This document shows positions 1 to 8,407 of a DNA stretch of 64,000 nt, piece by piece. A model generated the notes under the pieces. The model was given only the letters and a program-made list of their open reading frames with translations. It did not search any database and was not told where the DNA came from. The stretch is from NCBI RefSeq assembly GCF_036345155.1, contig NZ_CP107772.1:8308001-8372000 (forward strand), read 5' to 3'. Positions within the stretch are counted from its first letter, which is position 1. Every line of letters starts with the position of its first letter. The stretch is from Streptomyces sp. NBC_00582. Its GTDB lineage: Bacteria > Actinomycetota > Actinomycetes > Streptomycetales > Streptomycetaceae. The position numbers were made by a program, and so were the translations under genes.

Positions 1-656
1 GCCCAGCCGAGCACGACATCGCTCAGCCAGTGCGTACCGAGGTAGACGGTGGTCAGGCCGACGCCCAGCGAGACGACGGCGGAGACGGCGGACAGCCAGC
101 GGCGGGCTCTCGGCGTGGAGGCCAGATAGGCCAGGATTCCCCAGGTCACCACCGCGTTGGCGGTGTGACCGCTCGGGAATATGTCGCCGCCCAGACCCAT
201 CTCGTTGGAGCCGATCGTGGTCGCGTAGTGCGGTCCGAGCCGTCCCATGCCGAGCTTGGCGGCGCCGACGGTGATGTTCAGCAGCAGCAGGGAGGCGCCC
301 AGGGTCAGCAGGGGGCGCAGGGTGTGCTGCCGCCAGGATCTCCAGCCGAGCCAGGCGGCCACCATCACGGCGGTCGGGCCGCGCTGGCCGAGGACGACGT
401 AGTAGTCCAGGAACGCGTGGATCTCGGGCCACTGCTGGTAGGGCCGGAAGAACATGACCTGCCAGTCGAGGCGGACCAGCCACGAGGTGACCACCACGAG
501 CCATACGATCGCCAGATAGAAGGCCAGGGTCGCCGCGAGCAGCGCGATCCGGTGCCTGCTCATCCTCGGCACATCGATGTGGGCCGGTCGTTCCGGCTCA
601 CGGTCGAGCCTGGCGAACACCCGGTCCAGACGGGTGAGGTTTCGTTCGGTACGCAC
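1..656 (-). CDS. PAP2-family membrane phosphatase (partial, 3' end outside window)
   Basis: This is an integral-membrane phosphatase of the PAP2 / phosphatidic acid phosphatase superfamily, which dephosphorylates lipid phosphates at the outer membrane face. The reading frame starts at GTG 656 and runs off the left edge, so the C-terminus is missing. After a charged N-terminus come several hydrophobic helices. The C1-like stretch is KLGMGRLGP, the C2 motif is FPSGHTANAV with the catalytic His, and the C3-like motif is TTVYLGTHWLSDV with the nucleophile-type His and following Asp. The Ser-Arg pair usual at the start of C3 is not seen. Substrate cannot be told from sequence. It is transcribed away from an AT-rich stretch (about 690-850) that probably holds its promoter. 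Confidence 0.85.
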   Translation of the reverse strand, partial: MRTERNLTRLDRVFARLDREPERPAHIDVPRMSRHRIALLAATLAFYLAIVWLVVVTSWLVRLDWQVMFFRPYQQWPEIHAFLDYYVVLGQRGPTAVMVAAWLGWRSWRQHTLRPLLTLGASLLLLNITVGAAKLGMGRLGPHYATTIGSNEMGLGGDIFPSGHTANAVVTWGILAYLASTPRARRWLSAVSAVVSLGVGLTTVYLGTHWLSDVVLGW

Positions 657-851
657 CTAAACGACGTTACAGCGAGTGAGCTCGGCACTCGGCCGAATCC
701 GCTGGTTTGTGATGACCATGTGATGTGGGATTGCTCTCAGGAGGGGCTTAATTCCTGCGGATTCGCTAATCCTCGAACATCGTTTCCTTCAATTCCTTTG
801 ATCATTGTGGGAGATAGTTTTAAGGAACGTATGAATGAGTTCACCGGAAAC

Positions 852-2126
852 TCATGGAGGGCCGGAACCGTTCAGCCACCACGCCCCGTACACGGCCGAC
901 GCCAGCGCGACACCGCCCACCACCAGCGCCGCCCTCGACGTGCGGGAGCGGGCCAGGGCGAGGGCGAGCGGGAACAGCAGCGGGAAGGCAGGCAGCAGCA
1001 GGCGCGGCTTCGAGCCGAAGTAGCTGGACGCGCACAGGGCGAGCGCGAGGACGACACCGCCGTAGACCAGCAGCACGAGCGGCTGGCGCTCGCGTACGCA
1101 GACGACGTACAGCCGGATCAGCAGGGCGACGCCGACGGTCAGGGCGAGGCCGGCCAGGGCCGACGGGAAGGACGTGAACTTGTCGGCGACGAAGCGGGCG
1201 AAGGCGTACCCGCCGTCGAAGCCGTTGCGCCAGCCCGCCTGGACGTCGAGATAGCCGAGCGGGCCCCGGCCGGTGCGGTGGCCGACCCACAGGACGTAGC
1301 CCGCGGTGCCCAGCGGGGCGAGGAGCATGCCGAGGGCGCGTAGGGCGGGGCGAGCGCCCTCCGGTGCGGGCTCGCGCCGGGGAGGCGCGTCGGCGGGCGG
1401 GCGGGGGGCGTGTTCCGTGGAGTGCGCGCCGGGATCGGGCGCCGTGCTGCGGCTCCCCCCGAACGAGGACCCCACGGGTCCGCCACGGTCCCGCAGGAAG
1501 GACGCCAGACCGGCCGCCCAGACCGCCGCGACCACCGCGAGCCCCACCGGGCGGGTCAGCCCGGACAGCGACGCGAGCACCCCCGCGGTCACCCACCGTC
1601 CGGTCAGCAGCGCGTACAGCGACCAGGCGGCCAGCGCGGTGAACAGGGACTCGCTGTACGCCATCGACTGCACGATCCCGACCGGCAGCAGGGCCCACAC
1701 GAGCACCGCGCACACCCCGGCCCGGCGCCCGTACACCTGATCGGCGACCGCGAAGATCCCCCAGGCCGCGGCGAGCGAGGCGAGCAGCGCGACCGTGAAC
1801 CCGGCGTCGGCGTAGGACAGCGGGCTCACCGTGTGCAGAAGCCTTTCCAGCCACGGCAGCAACGGGAAGAACGCGAGGTTCGAGTGGACGTCGCCGTTCG
1901 GCAGCCGGACCTCGTAGCCGTACCCCAGCTCGGCCACCCTCGTGTACCAGAGGGCGTCCCAGCGGGCCGTCAGCAGGGTGTGCGCGCTCTTGCCGCGAGC
2001 GGCGCTCCACAGGGCCAGGACGAGCAGGCCCAGGCCCCGTACGGCCACATAGCCCAGCAGCGCGGGGGCCGCCCGGCGCAGGGCCGCGGAGCCGGGAGGC
2101 GCCACGCGCGTTGCAAGATCGGTCAC
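852..2126 (-). CDS. PIG-V-like (GT-C) mannosyltransferase family membrane protein
   Basis: A polytopic membrane protein of about 424 residues resembling the PIG-V / Mannosyl_trans2 group of GT-C glycosyltransferases, which use polyprenyl-phosphate sugar donors outside the membrane. The first periplasmic loop carries the recognisable RWDALWYTRVAELGY motif, with an Asp-Trp block typical of the family, followed by repeated hydrophobic segments and a loop rich in charged residues before the last helices. I chose the GTG at 2126 because the hydrophobic start follows soon after it; the open frame continues to 2294 but that part looks non-coding. The acceptor is unknown. It is divergent from the MFS gene, with about 250 bp between the starts. 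Confidence 0.75.
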   Translation of the reverse strand: MTDLATRVAPPGSAALRRAAPALLGYVAVRGLGLLVLALWSAARGKSAHTLLTARWDALWYTRVAELGYGYEVRLPNGDVHSNLAFFPLLPWLERLLHTVSPLSYADAGFTVALLASLAAAWGIFAVADQVYGRRAGVCAVLVWALLPVGIVQSMAYSESLFTALAAWSLYALLTGRWVTAGVLASLSGLTRPVGLAVVAAVWAAGLASFLRDRGGPVGSSFGGSRSTAPDPGAHSTEHAPRPPADAPPRREPAPEGARPALRALGMLLAPLGTAGYVLWVGHRTGRGPLGYLDVQAGWRNGFDGGYAFARFVADKFTSFPSALAGLALTVGVALLIRLYVVCVRERQPLVLLVYGGVVLALALCASSYFGSKPRLLLPAFPLLFPLALALARSRTSRAALVVGGVALASAVYGAWWLNGSGPP

Positions 2127-2374
2127 GGGCCCGATTATCGACCGGGCGGCACACCGGCCGGGAAAACGGCCGGTCGGGAAGTGGCGTACGCCACAGTGGT
2201 TCCGCGGGAGCGTGAGAGTTCCGCCACGTGGCCCCGGCGCGAACTCGCGTACGCTGCCCTTCACTCGTGTTCGTTTGCGCGGGCCGGAGACCACCGCTCC
2301 TCTCCGGCCGAGTCGCGGGGCGTCCCCACCCCGTGAGCCCGCCGGACCGAGGGGATCACCTGGGAGGTATGTAC

Positions 2375-3982
2375 ATGTCCGGGACGACCACGGCCGCCGT
2401 CGGGCTGCGCCGTCGGACGGCCGGGGCCGGTGCCAACCGCTGGGTCGTGCTGGTGGTGCTGTGCGTCAGCCTGCTCCTGGTCGCGGTCGACGCGACCGTG
2501 CTGCACGTCGCGGTGCCTGCGGTCACCGAGGACCTCAGGCCCGGCGCGATCGAGCTGCTCTGGATCGTCGACACCTATCCACTGGTCTGCGCCTCGCTGC
2601 TGATCCTCTTCGGCACGCTCGGCGACAAGGTGGGCCGGCGGCGGATCCTGCTGCTCGGGTACGCCCTGTTCGGCGTCGCCTCCGCACTGGCGGCGTTCGC
2701 CGGGAGTGCCGAGGTGCTGATCCTGGCGCGGGCGCTGCTCGGCGTCGGCGGTGCGATGATCATGCCGGCCACGCTGTCGATCCTGCGGCAGGTCTTCCCC
2801 GACCGCCGGGAGAGGGCGCTCGCCATCGGCATCTGGAGCGCGGTGGCCGCGGTCGGCGCGGCGGTCGGCCCCCTGCTCGGCGGCTTCTTGCTGGAGCACT
2901 TCTGGTGGGGCTCGGTCTTCCTCGTCAACATCCCGCTGATGCTGGTCAGCCTTCCGGTGGGCCGACTGCTGCTGCCGGAGTCGCGGGGCACGGGCGAGGG
3001 GCCCTGGGACGTGGTCGGCGCGCTGATGGCGGCCGCCGGGCTCTTCGGGCTGGTCCTCGGGGTCAAGCGGCTGGGCGGCGCGGAGTTCGGCCCCTTCACC
3101 GTGGTGCCCCTGCTGGTCGGCGCGGTGCTGATGGCCCTGTTCGTACGGCGTCAGCGGCGCCGGGCGCATCCGCTGGTGGACCTCGGGATGTTCGCGCGCC
3201 CGGCGTTCAGCACGTCCGTCGGGTGCATCGTGCTGGCCATGCTGGCGCTGGTGGGTCTGGAACTGATCGCCGCGCAGTATCTGCAGCTCGTGCTCGGTCT
3301 CTCCCCGCTGGAGACGGGGCTGCGGCTCCTGCCGCTGACCTTCGCCGCGATGGCGGCGGGGCTGGCCGGGGCACGGCTGCTGCGCGGGTTCGGGCCGCGG
3401 CGGATGGTGTGCGCGGGGTTCCTGCTGACGGCGCTGGCCGTGCTGCTGCTGACCGCGATGGGCGGGGCGGACAACGCGGGGCTGCTGCTGTCCGGGTTCG
3501 TGCTGCTCGGCTTCGGGCTGGAGACGACGCTGTTCGCGGCGTACGAGTCGATGCTGAGCGAGGCTCCGGCCGAGCGGGCGGGCGGCGCGGCGGCGATCGG
3601 CGAGACCTCCTACCAGCTCGGGGCGGGGATCGGGATCGCCCTGCTGGGCAGCGTGATGAACGCGGCGTACGCGCCCGGGCTGAACTCCGTGCCCGGGGTG
3701 CCGGCCTCCGCGTCGGCGGCGGCGGGGCACTCGCTGGGCGAGGCCTACGAGGTCGCCGGACAACTCGGCGGGCCCGCCGGGGTGGCGCTGCGGCGGGTGG
3801 CGAGGGACAGCTTCGTGCACGGGCTGCACGTCACGCTGCTGGTCAGCGCCGGGTTGTTGCTGCTGGGGGCGGTGATGGCGCTGAGGTTGCCGCGGGTGAT
3901 GCAGTGCGAGTCGGCCCCCGTGGAGCTGCCCGCTCCCCGCGAGGTGTCTCCCACCCACGCACCACCGGTGACCGTTCGCTGA
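2375..3982 (+). CDS. MFS transporter, DHA2 (14-helix, EmrB/QacA) family
   Basis: Proton-driven drug or metabolite exporter of the major facilitator superfamily, DHA2 branch, about 535 residues. The motif-A loop GDKVGRRR follows the helix with DTYPLV, and the conserved helix-5 proline/glycine region (AVGAAVGPLLGG) is present. There are about 14 hydrophobic segments and a short hydrophilic tail. ATG 2375 is preferred over ATG 2369 because GGGAGG at 2362-2367 then has a 7-base spacing. No TetR or MarR gene is adjacent, so the inducer cannot be guessed. SmvA/QacA-type quaternary-compound exporters are the closest familiar group, but the substrate is not shown by sequence. Confidence 0.88.
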   Translation: MSGTTTAAVGLRRRTAGAGANRWVVLVVLCVSLLLVAVDATVLHVAVPAVTEDLRPGAIELLWIVDTYPLVCASLLILFGTLGDKVGRRRILLLGYALFGVASALAAFAGSAEVLILARALLGVGGAMIMPATLSILRQVFPDRRERALAIGIWSAVAAVGAAVGPLLGGFLLEHFWWGSVFLVNIPLMLVSLPVGRLLLPESRGTGEGPWDVVGALMAAAGLFGLVLGVKRLGGAEFGPFTVVPLLVGAVLMALFVRRQRRRAHPLVDLGMFARPAFSTSVGCIVLAMLALVGLELIAAQYLQLVLGLSPLETGLRLLPLTFAAMAAGLAGARLLRGFGPRRMVCAGFLLTALAVLLLTAMGGADNAGLLLSGFVLLGFGLETTLFAAYESMLSEAPAERAGGAAAIGETSYQLGAGIGIALLGSVMNAAYAPGLNSVPGVPASASAAAGHSLGEAYEVAGQLGGPAGVALRRVARDSFVHGLHVTLLVSAGLLLLGAVMALRLPRVMQCESAPVELPAPREVSPTHAPPVTVR

Positions 3983-4066
3983 CCGGGTGACCCTTCCCTG
4001 TGGGGCTGCTTCGCCGTCGGCGGCCTTCCCCCGCGCCGTCGGTGGTACCTTCGGTCGGACATTGTG

Positions 4067-4081
4067 ACTAGCGGTGCTAGT
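4067..4081. promoter_or_regulatory. Palindromic operator, site 1 of a three-site family
   Basis: ACTAGC-GGT-GCTAGT is a perfect 6-bp inverted repeat with a 3-bp centre, lying only 6 bp before the Shine-Dalgarno sequence of the acyl-CoA dehydrogenase gene. It matches 12 of 15 bases at 50379-50393 and 13 of 15 at 54725-54739, the latter beside a TetR gene. The position next to the start suits repression. The binding protein is inferred to be the TetR regulator encoded at 54064-54705. Confidence 0.7.
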
Positions 4082-4100
4082 TTTGCCGGAGGAGCTCGTC

Positions 4101-5291
4101 ATGGCCGCGTCCTCGAAGTTGCCCCCCTTCGATCCCGCCGATCCGCTCGGGATCGACGATCTGCTCGAGCCGGAGGATCTCGCGATCCGTGACACCGTGC
4201 GGAGCTGGGCCGTGGACCGGGTGGAGCCGTTCGTCGCCGAGTGGTACGAGCGGGGCGAGCTGCCGGTGATCCGGGAGCTCGCCCGTGAGCTCGGCGCGAT
4301 CGGGGCGCTCGGGATGTCGCTCGACGGGTACGGCTGCGCCGGGGCGAGCGCCGTGCAGTACGGGCTCGCCTGTCTGGAGCTGGAGGCCGCCGACTCGGGC
4401 ATCCGCTCGCTGGTGTCCGTCCAGGGCTCGCTCGCCATGTACGCGATCCACCGGTTCGGCTCCGAGGAGCAGAAGCAGGCGTGGCTGCCCCGGATGGCCT
4501 CCGGCGAGGTCATCGGCTGCTTCGGGCTCACCGAGCCCGACCACGGGTCCGACCCGGCCGGCATGCGGACGTACGCCAAGCGCGACGGCTCGGACTGGGT
4601 GCTCGGCGGCCGGAAGATGTGGATCACCAACGGGTCCGTGGCCGGGGTCGCCGTCGTCTGGGCGCAGACCGACGGGGGCATCCGGGGGTTCGTCGTGCCC
4701 ACCGACAGCCCCGGGTTCTCCGCGCCGGAGATCAAGCACAAGTGGTCGCTGCGGGCGAGTGTGACCAGTGAGCTCGTGCTCGACGAGGTGCGGCTGCCCG
4801 GCGACGCGGTGCTGCCGGAGGTCGTGGGGCTCAAGGGACCGCTGAGCTGTCTGTCCCACGCCCGGTACGGGATCGTCTGGGGTGCGATGGGCGCGGCCCG
4901 GGCCTGCTTCGAGGCCGCCGTCGACTACGCCCGCACCCGTGAGCAGTTCGGGCGGCCCATCGGGGGGTTCCAGCTCACCCAGGCCAAGCTCGCCGACATG
5001 GCGGTCGAGCTGCACAAGGGGATTCTGCTCGCCCACCATCTGGGGCGGCGCATGGACGCCGGCCGCCTGCGTCCCGAGCAGGTCAGCTTCGGCAAGCTCA
5101 ACAACGTACGGGAGGCCATCGAGATCTGCCGTACGGCGCGGACGATCCTCGGGGCCAACGGGATCTCGCTGGAGTATCCCGTCATGCGGCACGCGACGAA
5201 CCTGGAGTCGGTGCTCACCTACGAGGGCACCGTCGAGATGCACCAGCTCGTGCTGGGCAAGGCGCTCACCGGACTCGACGCCTTCCGCTGA
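4101..5291 (+). CDS. Acyl-CoA dehydrogenase, glutaryl-CoA dehydrogenase-like
   Basis: FAD-dependent acyl-CoA dehydrogenase of 396 residues. It resembles glutaryl-CoA dehydrogenases, which oxidise and decarboxylate glutaryl-CoA to crotonyl-CoA in lysine and tryptophan breakdown. The FAD/substrate stretch CFGLTEPDHGSDP is near residue 140, the GCDH-like KWSLRAS stretch is about 80 residues later, and the catalytic base is Glu375 in TYEGTVEMHQ. The start is ATG 4101 with a good GGAGG. A palindromic operator shared with two other operons sits directly upstream, suggesting co-regulation with the aldehyde/alcohol dehydrogenases at 50-53 kb and the acyl-CoA dehydrogenase at 54.8 kb. Assignment to glutaryl-CoA rather than a related short-chain substrate is by motif only. 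Confidence 0.85.
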   Translation: MAASSKLPPFDPADPLGIDDLLEPEDLAIRDTVRSWAVDRVEPFVAEWYERGELPVIRELARELGAIGALGMSLDGYGCAGASAVQYGLACLELEAADSGIRSLVSVQGSLAMYAIHRFGSEEQKQAWLPRMASGEVIGCFGLTEPDHGSDPAGMRTYAKRDGSDWVLGGRKMWITNGSVAGVAVVWAQTDGGIRGFVVPTDSPGFSAPEIKHKWSLRASVTSELVLDEVRLPGDAVLPEVVGLKGPLSCLSHARYGIVWGAMGAARACFEAAVDYARTREQFGRPIGGFQLTQAKLADMAVELHKGILLAHHLGRRMDAGRLRPEQVSFGKLNNVREAIEICRTARTILGANGISLEYPVMRHATNLESVLTYEGTVEMHQLVLGKALTGLDAFR

Positions 5292-5332
5292 CCCGGCCCG
5301 GAGCCGAGGCGGGGCCGACGAGCGGCCCTGCC

Positions 5333-5770
5333 TCAGCTCTGGTTGAAGAAACCGTCCGTGCGGTGCCCGGCCGGATCGCCGTTCACGATCTCCGTGTTGG
5401 ACGGCGTCAGCAGGAACACCCGGGTCGAGACCCGCTCGATCGAACCGCGCAGTCCGAAGATCAGCCCGGCCGCGAAGTCGACGACGCGCTTGGCGTCGGC
5501 CGCCTCCATGGCCGTGAGGTTCATGATGACCGGCACGCCCTCGCGGAACAGCTCGCCGATCAGCCGCGCGTCCCGGAAGCTGTCCGGGGTGACGGTGCCG
5601 ATCCGGCGGCCCTTCTCCTCGGCCGTGTCCGAGGCGACCTTGACGCGCGGGTCGGTGACCCAGGCGTCCTGCGAATCGGTCCCCTCGGAGTAGTCGTCGT
5701 CGTAGTAACGCTCGTCATCGTTGTCGTCGACGAGGCCAAGCCAGGCACTTGCCTTGCGCACCGATCCCAT
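5333..5770 (-). CDS. sflA: SepF-like cell-division protein SflA
   Basis: A 145-residue SepF-domain protein. The N-terminus ([12 protein letters not shown]) is followed by an acidic, Tyr/Asp-rich linker and then the SepF core. The core includes [16 protein letters not shown] and [19 protein letters not shown], followed by a short tail containing the [12 protein letters not shown] strand. In Streptomyces, SepF anchors and bundles FtsZ, and the two SepF-like proteins SflA and SflB influence polar growth and branching. Unlike the main sepF, this gene is not next to ftsZ or ylmG-type genes, which fits SflA. It starts at ATG 5770 behind AGAGGAGG. It is divergent from the DUF5685 gene across a 345-bp region. 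Confidence 0.8.
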   Translation of the reverse strand: MGSVRKASAWLGLVDDNDDERYYDDDYSEGTDSQDAWVTDPRVKVASDTAEEKGRRIGTVTPDSFRDARLIGELFREGVPVIMNLTAMEAADAKRVVDFAAGLIFGLRGSIERVSTRVFLLTPSNTEIVNGDPAGHRTDGFFNQS

Positions 5771-5971
5771 GGACGCCTCCTCTCACAGCGGTCTTTCTTC
5801 CTTTCCGCATTCCCATGGTCGTCCATGATGCGGATGTCGCGCCAAGTGGATAGACGCCGCGCGGGGGGTTTGTGACGGTACTGGTGCACAGCGAATCCGT
5901 CGAGAGCCCGCGTCCCCCAAGGGTCCTGCTGTGTACGGCTGCTGACTGAGAGTGAAATATGACTGTTTGTG

Positions 5972-6040
5972 GCGTACGGGTGATACCTGGTGCGTACGGG
6001 TGAAGAGGGTGGAGCGTTCAAAGGCGATTATCGGCCGATA
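5972..6040. promoter_or_regulatory. Direct repeats and palindrome in the sflA-DUF5685 divergent region
   Basis: The 345-bp gap 5771-6115 has no gene I can support. It contains two exact copies of GCGTACGGGTGA, at 5972-5983 and 5992-6003. They are 20 bp apart, about two helical turns, so a dimeric regulator would meet both on one face. A perfect palindrome TATCGGCCGATA lies at 6029-6040. The repeats are about 115-145 bp before the DUF5685 start and 200 bp before sflA. The factor that binds is unknown. Confidence 0.4.
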
Positions 6041-6115
6041 GCATGCGGCAGCTCAATGTCTTAACGGCCCGGCTCTCGGGCAGGGGAACACGGACCGAGG
6101 ACTACGGGGGTTGTC

Positions 6116-7261
6116 ATGTTCGGAATCGTCAGACCGTGCGGTCACCGGCTCGGTGAGCGGCTCAAGGCCGAGTGGATGGCGCATCTGTGCGGACTCTGTC
6201 TCGCGCTGCGCGGCGACCACGGCCAGTTCGCGCGGGTCGTCACCAACTACGACGGGCTGCTCATCTCGGTCCTGACGGATGCTCAGGTGGGTACGGCGAC
6301 CGGTCGGCGGCGTACGGCGGGCCCGTGCCCGTTGCGCGGGATGCGCACCGCCTCCGTCGCCCAGGGCGAGGGGGCGCGGCTCGCGGCGGCCGTCTCGCTG
6401 GTGCTGGCCTCGGCCAAGGTGCGCGACCATGTCGCCGACGGGGACGGGCTGCTGGCCCGGCGTCCGGTCGCCGTCGCCGCCCGCAGGGTCGCCCGGAGCT
6501 GGGGGAGGGCGGGGGAGCGCGGCGGGGCCGCGGTCGGCTTCGACACGGCGGTCCTGGTGGACGCCGTGGACCGGCAGGTCGGCCTGGAGGCGCTGGCCGG
6601 GCCCGGCACTTCACTGCTGACCGTCACCGAGCCGACCGAGACCGCCACGGCCGCCGCCTTCGCCCACACCGCCGTCCTGGCGGGCCGGCCGGGCAACGCC
6701 GTCCCGCTCGCGGAGGCCGGGCGGCTGTTCGGACGGCTGGCGCATCTGCTGGACGCCGTCGAGGACCAGGCCGCCGACGCGCGGGCAGGCGCCTGGAATC
6801 CGCTCACGGCCACCGGGACCCCGCTCACCGAGGCCCGGAGGCTCGCCGACGACGCCCTGCACGGGATACGGCTCGCACTGAAGGACGTCGAGTTCGTGGA
6901 CCGCGGGCTGGCGCATCTGCTGCTCGCGCACGAGCTGGAGCGGTCGGTGGACCGGGCGTTCGGGACGACCTCGTGCGGGCACACGCACCCGGGGGCCGCG
7001 CAGGAGGGCCGGGCCGCGTTCGGGCCCCCGCCGCAGATGCCCGCGCCGCCCAAGCAGCCGCGGGGGCTGCTCGCCGGGTGCGCCGTCGCGATCGGGCTGT
7101 TCTGCACCTGCCAGGTGTGCTGTGCCGACGAGTTCGAGGGTCCCTGGTCGCGGAAGAAGCACGAGGGCTGCTGCTCCAACTGTGACTGCGGGAACTGCGA
7201 CTGCGGGTGCGGTGACTGCTGCGACGGGTGCGACTGCTGCGGCTGCGACTGCTCCTGCTGA
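6116..7261 (+). CDS. DUF5685 protein with cysteine-packed C-terminal tail
   Basis: A 381-residue protein whose N-terminus (MFGIVRPCGHRLGERLKAEWMAHLCGLCLALRxDHG pattern) matches the DUF5685 family, known mainly from actinomycetes and without a described biochemical role. The N-terminal part has a Cys/His set (CGH, CGLC) that could bind a metal. The middle is helical and Ala-rich. The last 30 or so residues, encoded by 7168-7260, are a run of Cys-rich units such as CDCGNCDCGCGDCC with about half cysteine, preceded by a hydrophobic segment (LAGCAVAIGLFCTCQVCC). The tail looks like a metallothionein-like or Fe/Zn-binding extension. A GTPase gene follows after 112 bp on the same strand. Function unknown. 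Confidence 0.75.
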   Translation: MFGIVRPCGHRLGERLKAEWMAHLCGLCLALRGDHGQFARVVTNYDGLLISVLTDAQVGTATGRRRTAGPCPLRGMRTASVAQGEGARLAAAVSLVLASAKVRDHVADGDGLLARRPVAVAARRVARSWGRAGERGGAAVGFDTAVLVDAVDRQVGLEALAGPGTSLLTVTEPTETATAAAFAHTAVLAGRPGNAVPLAEAGRLFGRLAHLLDAVEDQAADARAGAWNPLTATGTPLTEARRLADDALHGIRLALKDVEFVDRGLAHLLLAHELERSVDRAFGTTSCGHTHPGAAQEGRAAFGPPPQMPAPPKQPRGLLAGCAVAIGLFCTCQVCCADEFEGPWSRKKHEGCCSNCDCGNCDCGCGDCCDGCDCCGCDCSC

Positions 7262-7373
7262 CACACGGTCACCTGCCGTGCGCGCGGGGCCCCGTGCGGG
7301 CGCACGGTGAGTGCGGAGCGCCTTCGGGACGTATCTCCTGTCGAGACACGGAAGCTCGAAAGGATCACGGATC

Positions 7374-7973
7374 ATGCCCGGGCGCTCAGAGAAGACTGTG
7401 CCGCTTGCCGTCAAGATCGTGGTGAGCGGGGGGCTCGGGGTCGGTAAGACGACCTTCATCGGAGCCGTCTCCGAGATCGAGCCCCTCGACACCGAGGCGG
7501 CCATCACCCAGGTGTCGGTGGGAGTCGACTCCTTGGAGGGCGTGGAGACCAAGACCAGGACCACCGTCGCGCTCGACTTCGGGCGGATCACCCTCGACCC
7601 GGCCATCGCGCTGTATCTGTTCGGGACGCCCGGGCAGGGACGGTTCTCGTTCCTGTGGGACGACCTGGTGGAGGGCGCCCTCGGGACGGTCGTCCTCGCG
7701 GACACGCGCCGGCTCGAGGAGTGCTTTCCGGCGGTCGACTACTTCGAGGCCCAGGAGGCGCCGTTCGTGCTCGCCGTGAACCGCTTCGACGGGGCCGAGC
7801 GGTGCGGGTTGGACGAGGTGCGGGGGGTGCTGGGGCTGGACCCCGATGTGCCGGTGCTGGAGTGCGATGCCCGGGAGCGGGGGTCTGTGCGGGACGTGCT
7901 GGGGGTGTTGATGGATCGGGTCATCGGGGTGCGGGGTTCTTCGGGGGCGCGGGCTTCCTCCGGGGTGCGCTGA
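7374..7973 (+). CDS. Orphan CvnD-like (conservon) GTP-binding protein
   Basis: A 199-residue small GTPase of the kind encoded as the fourth gene (CvnD) of Streptomyces conservons. The P-loop GGLGVGKTT is near residue 20, the switch-type region LYLFGTPGQGRFSFLWD follows, and the NRFD base-recognition motif is near residue 138. Conservon GTPases normally work with a CvnA histidine-kinase-like protein, a CvnB roadblock protein and CvnC; none of these is adjacent. The neighbour upstream is instead the Cys-rich DUF5685 gene, which may be a functional partner. The start is ATG 7374 with a GAAAGGA-type ribosome site. The last 15 residues are low-complexity Gly/Ser/Ala. Confidence 0.82.
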   Translation: MPGRSEKTVPLAVKIVVSGGLGVGKTTFIGAVSEIEPLDTEAAITQVSVGVDSLEGVETKTRTTVALDFGRITLDPAIALYLFGTPGQGRFSFLWDDLVEGALGTVVLADTRRLEECFPAVDYFEAQEAPFVLAVNRFDGAERCGLDEVRGVLGLDPDVPVLECDARERGSVRDVLGVLMDRVIGVRGSSGARASSGVR

Positions 7974-8407
7974 ATCGCCGTCGGGGTGACGGTCGGTGGC
8001 CCGGGTACGGGTGGTGCGGGGTTGATCGCGCGGTTCCCCGCCCCCAAGGGGGGTGCGGGTCGGCGTGCGGGTGAAGCGAGGGGAGGGGTGTGAAGGCCGG
8101 AGAGGGGGACGCGGAGGCGTCCCGGGCGCGCAGGGGGTCGGCTCAACAGGAACAGGACCACACTCGACCGAAGTCGATGTGGGAGCGGGTGACCAGCCAC
8201 TGCTGCGGATGCATGGGCCAAGTGGAACAGGTCTCCGATTACCCGTCAACCGAGATGAGACGTACGGCTCACAGTTCGGACAGCCTTGACAGTGAGGGGA
8301 AACACCGCCGTACTCTCGCTGTACGGCCCTGCTGAGGGGCTCGGCCGTGATTCCTGCCGTGTGAAGGCACTCCACCGTGTTCGACCGATGCGTCACGGAG
8401 CCTTCGC
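7974..8407. other. 434-bp intergenic region with repeat remnant and promoter candidate
   Basis: I see no convincing gene here. At 8024-8045 lies a degenerate copy of the 'GCGCAGTTCCCCGCGCCCC' sequence often found between Streptomyces genes; a cleaner copy is at 58125-58146. TTGACA at 8286-8291 and TACTCT at 8311-8316 form a possible sigma-70-type promoter for the downstream oxidoreductase operon, although the 19-bp spacing is long. A short open frame from ATG 8177 to 8335 has no strong ribosome site and is not called. Confidence 0.4.

Noticed and set aside
30..1343. Very long overlapping open frames on the opposite strand of most genes (also at 2261-4834, 14350-16983, 35289-36050 and others)
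   Set aside because: High GC at the third position makes stop codons rare in other frames. These frames are Arg/Pro/Ala-rich, have no domain content, and mirror genes with clear motifs.
8286..8316. A firm sigma-70 promoter call for the oxidoreductase operon
   Set aside because: The elements match but the 19-bp spacing is long and no start-site evidence is available, so it is mentioned only in the gap entry.
7974..8407. Small frame ATG 8177-8335
   Set aside because: No strong ribosome site, no conserved motif, and it overlaps the promoter region of the next gene.
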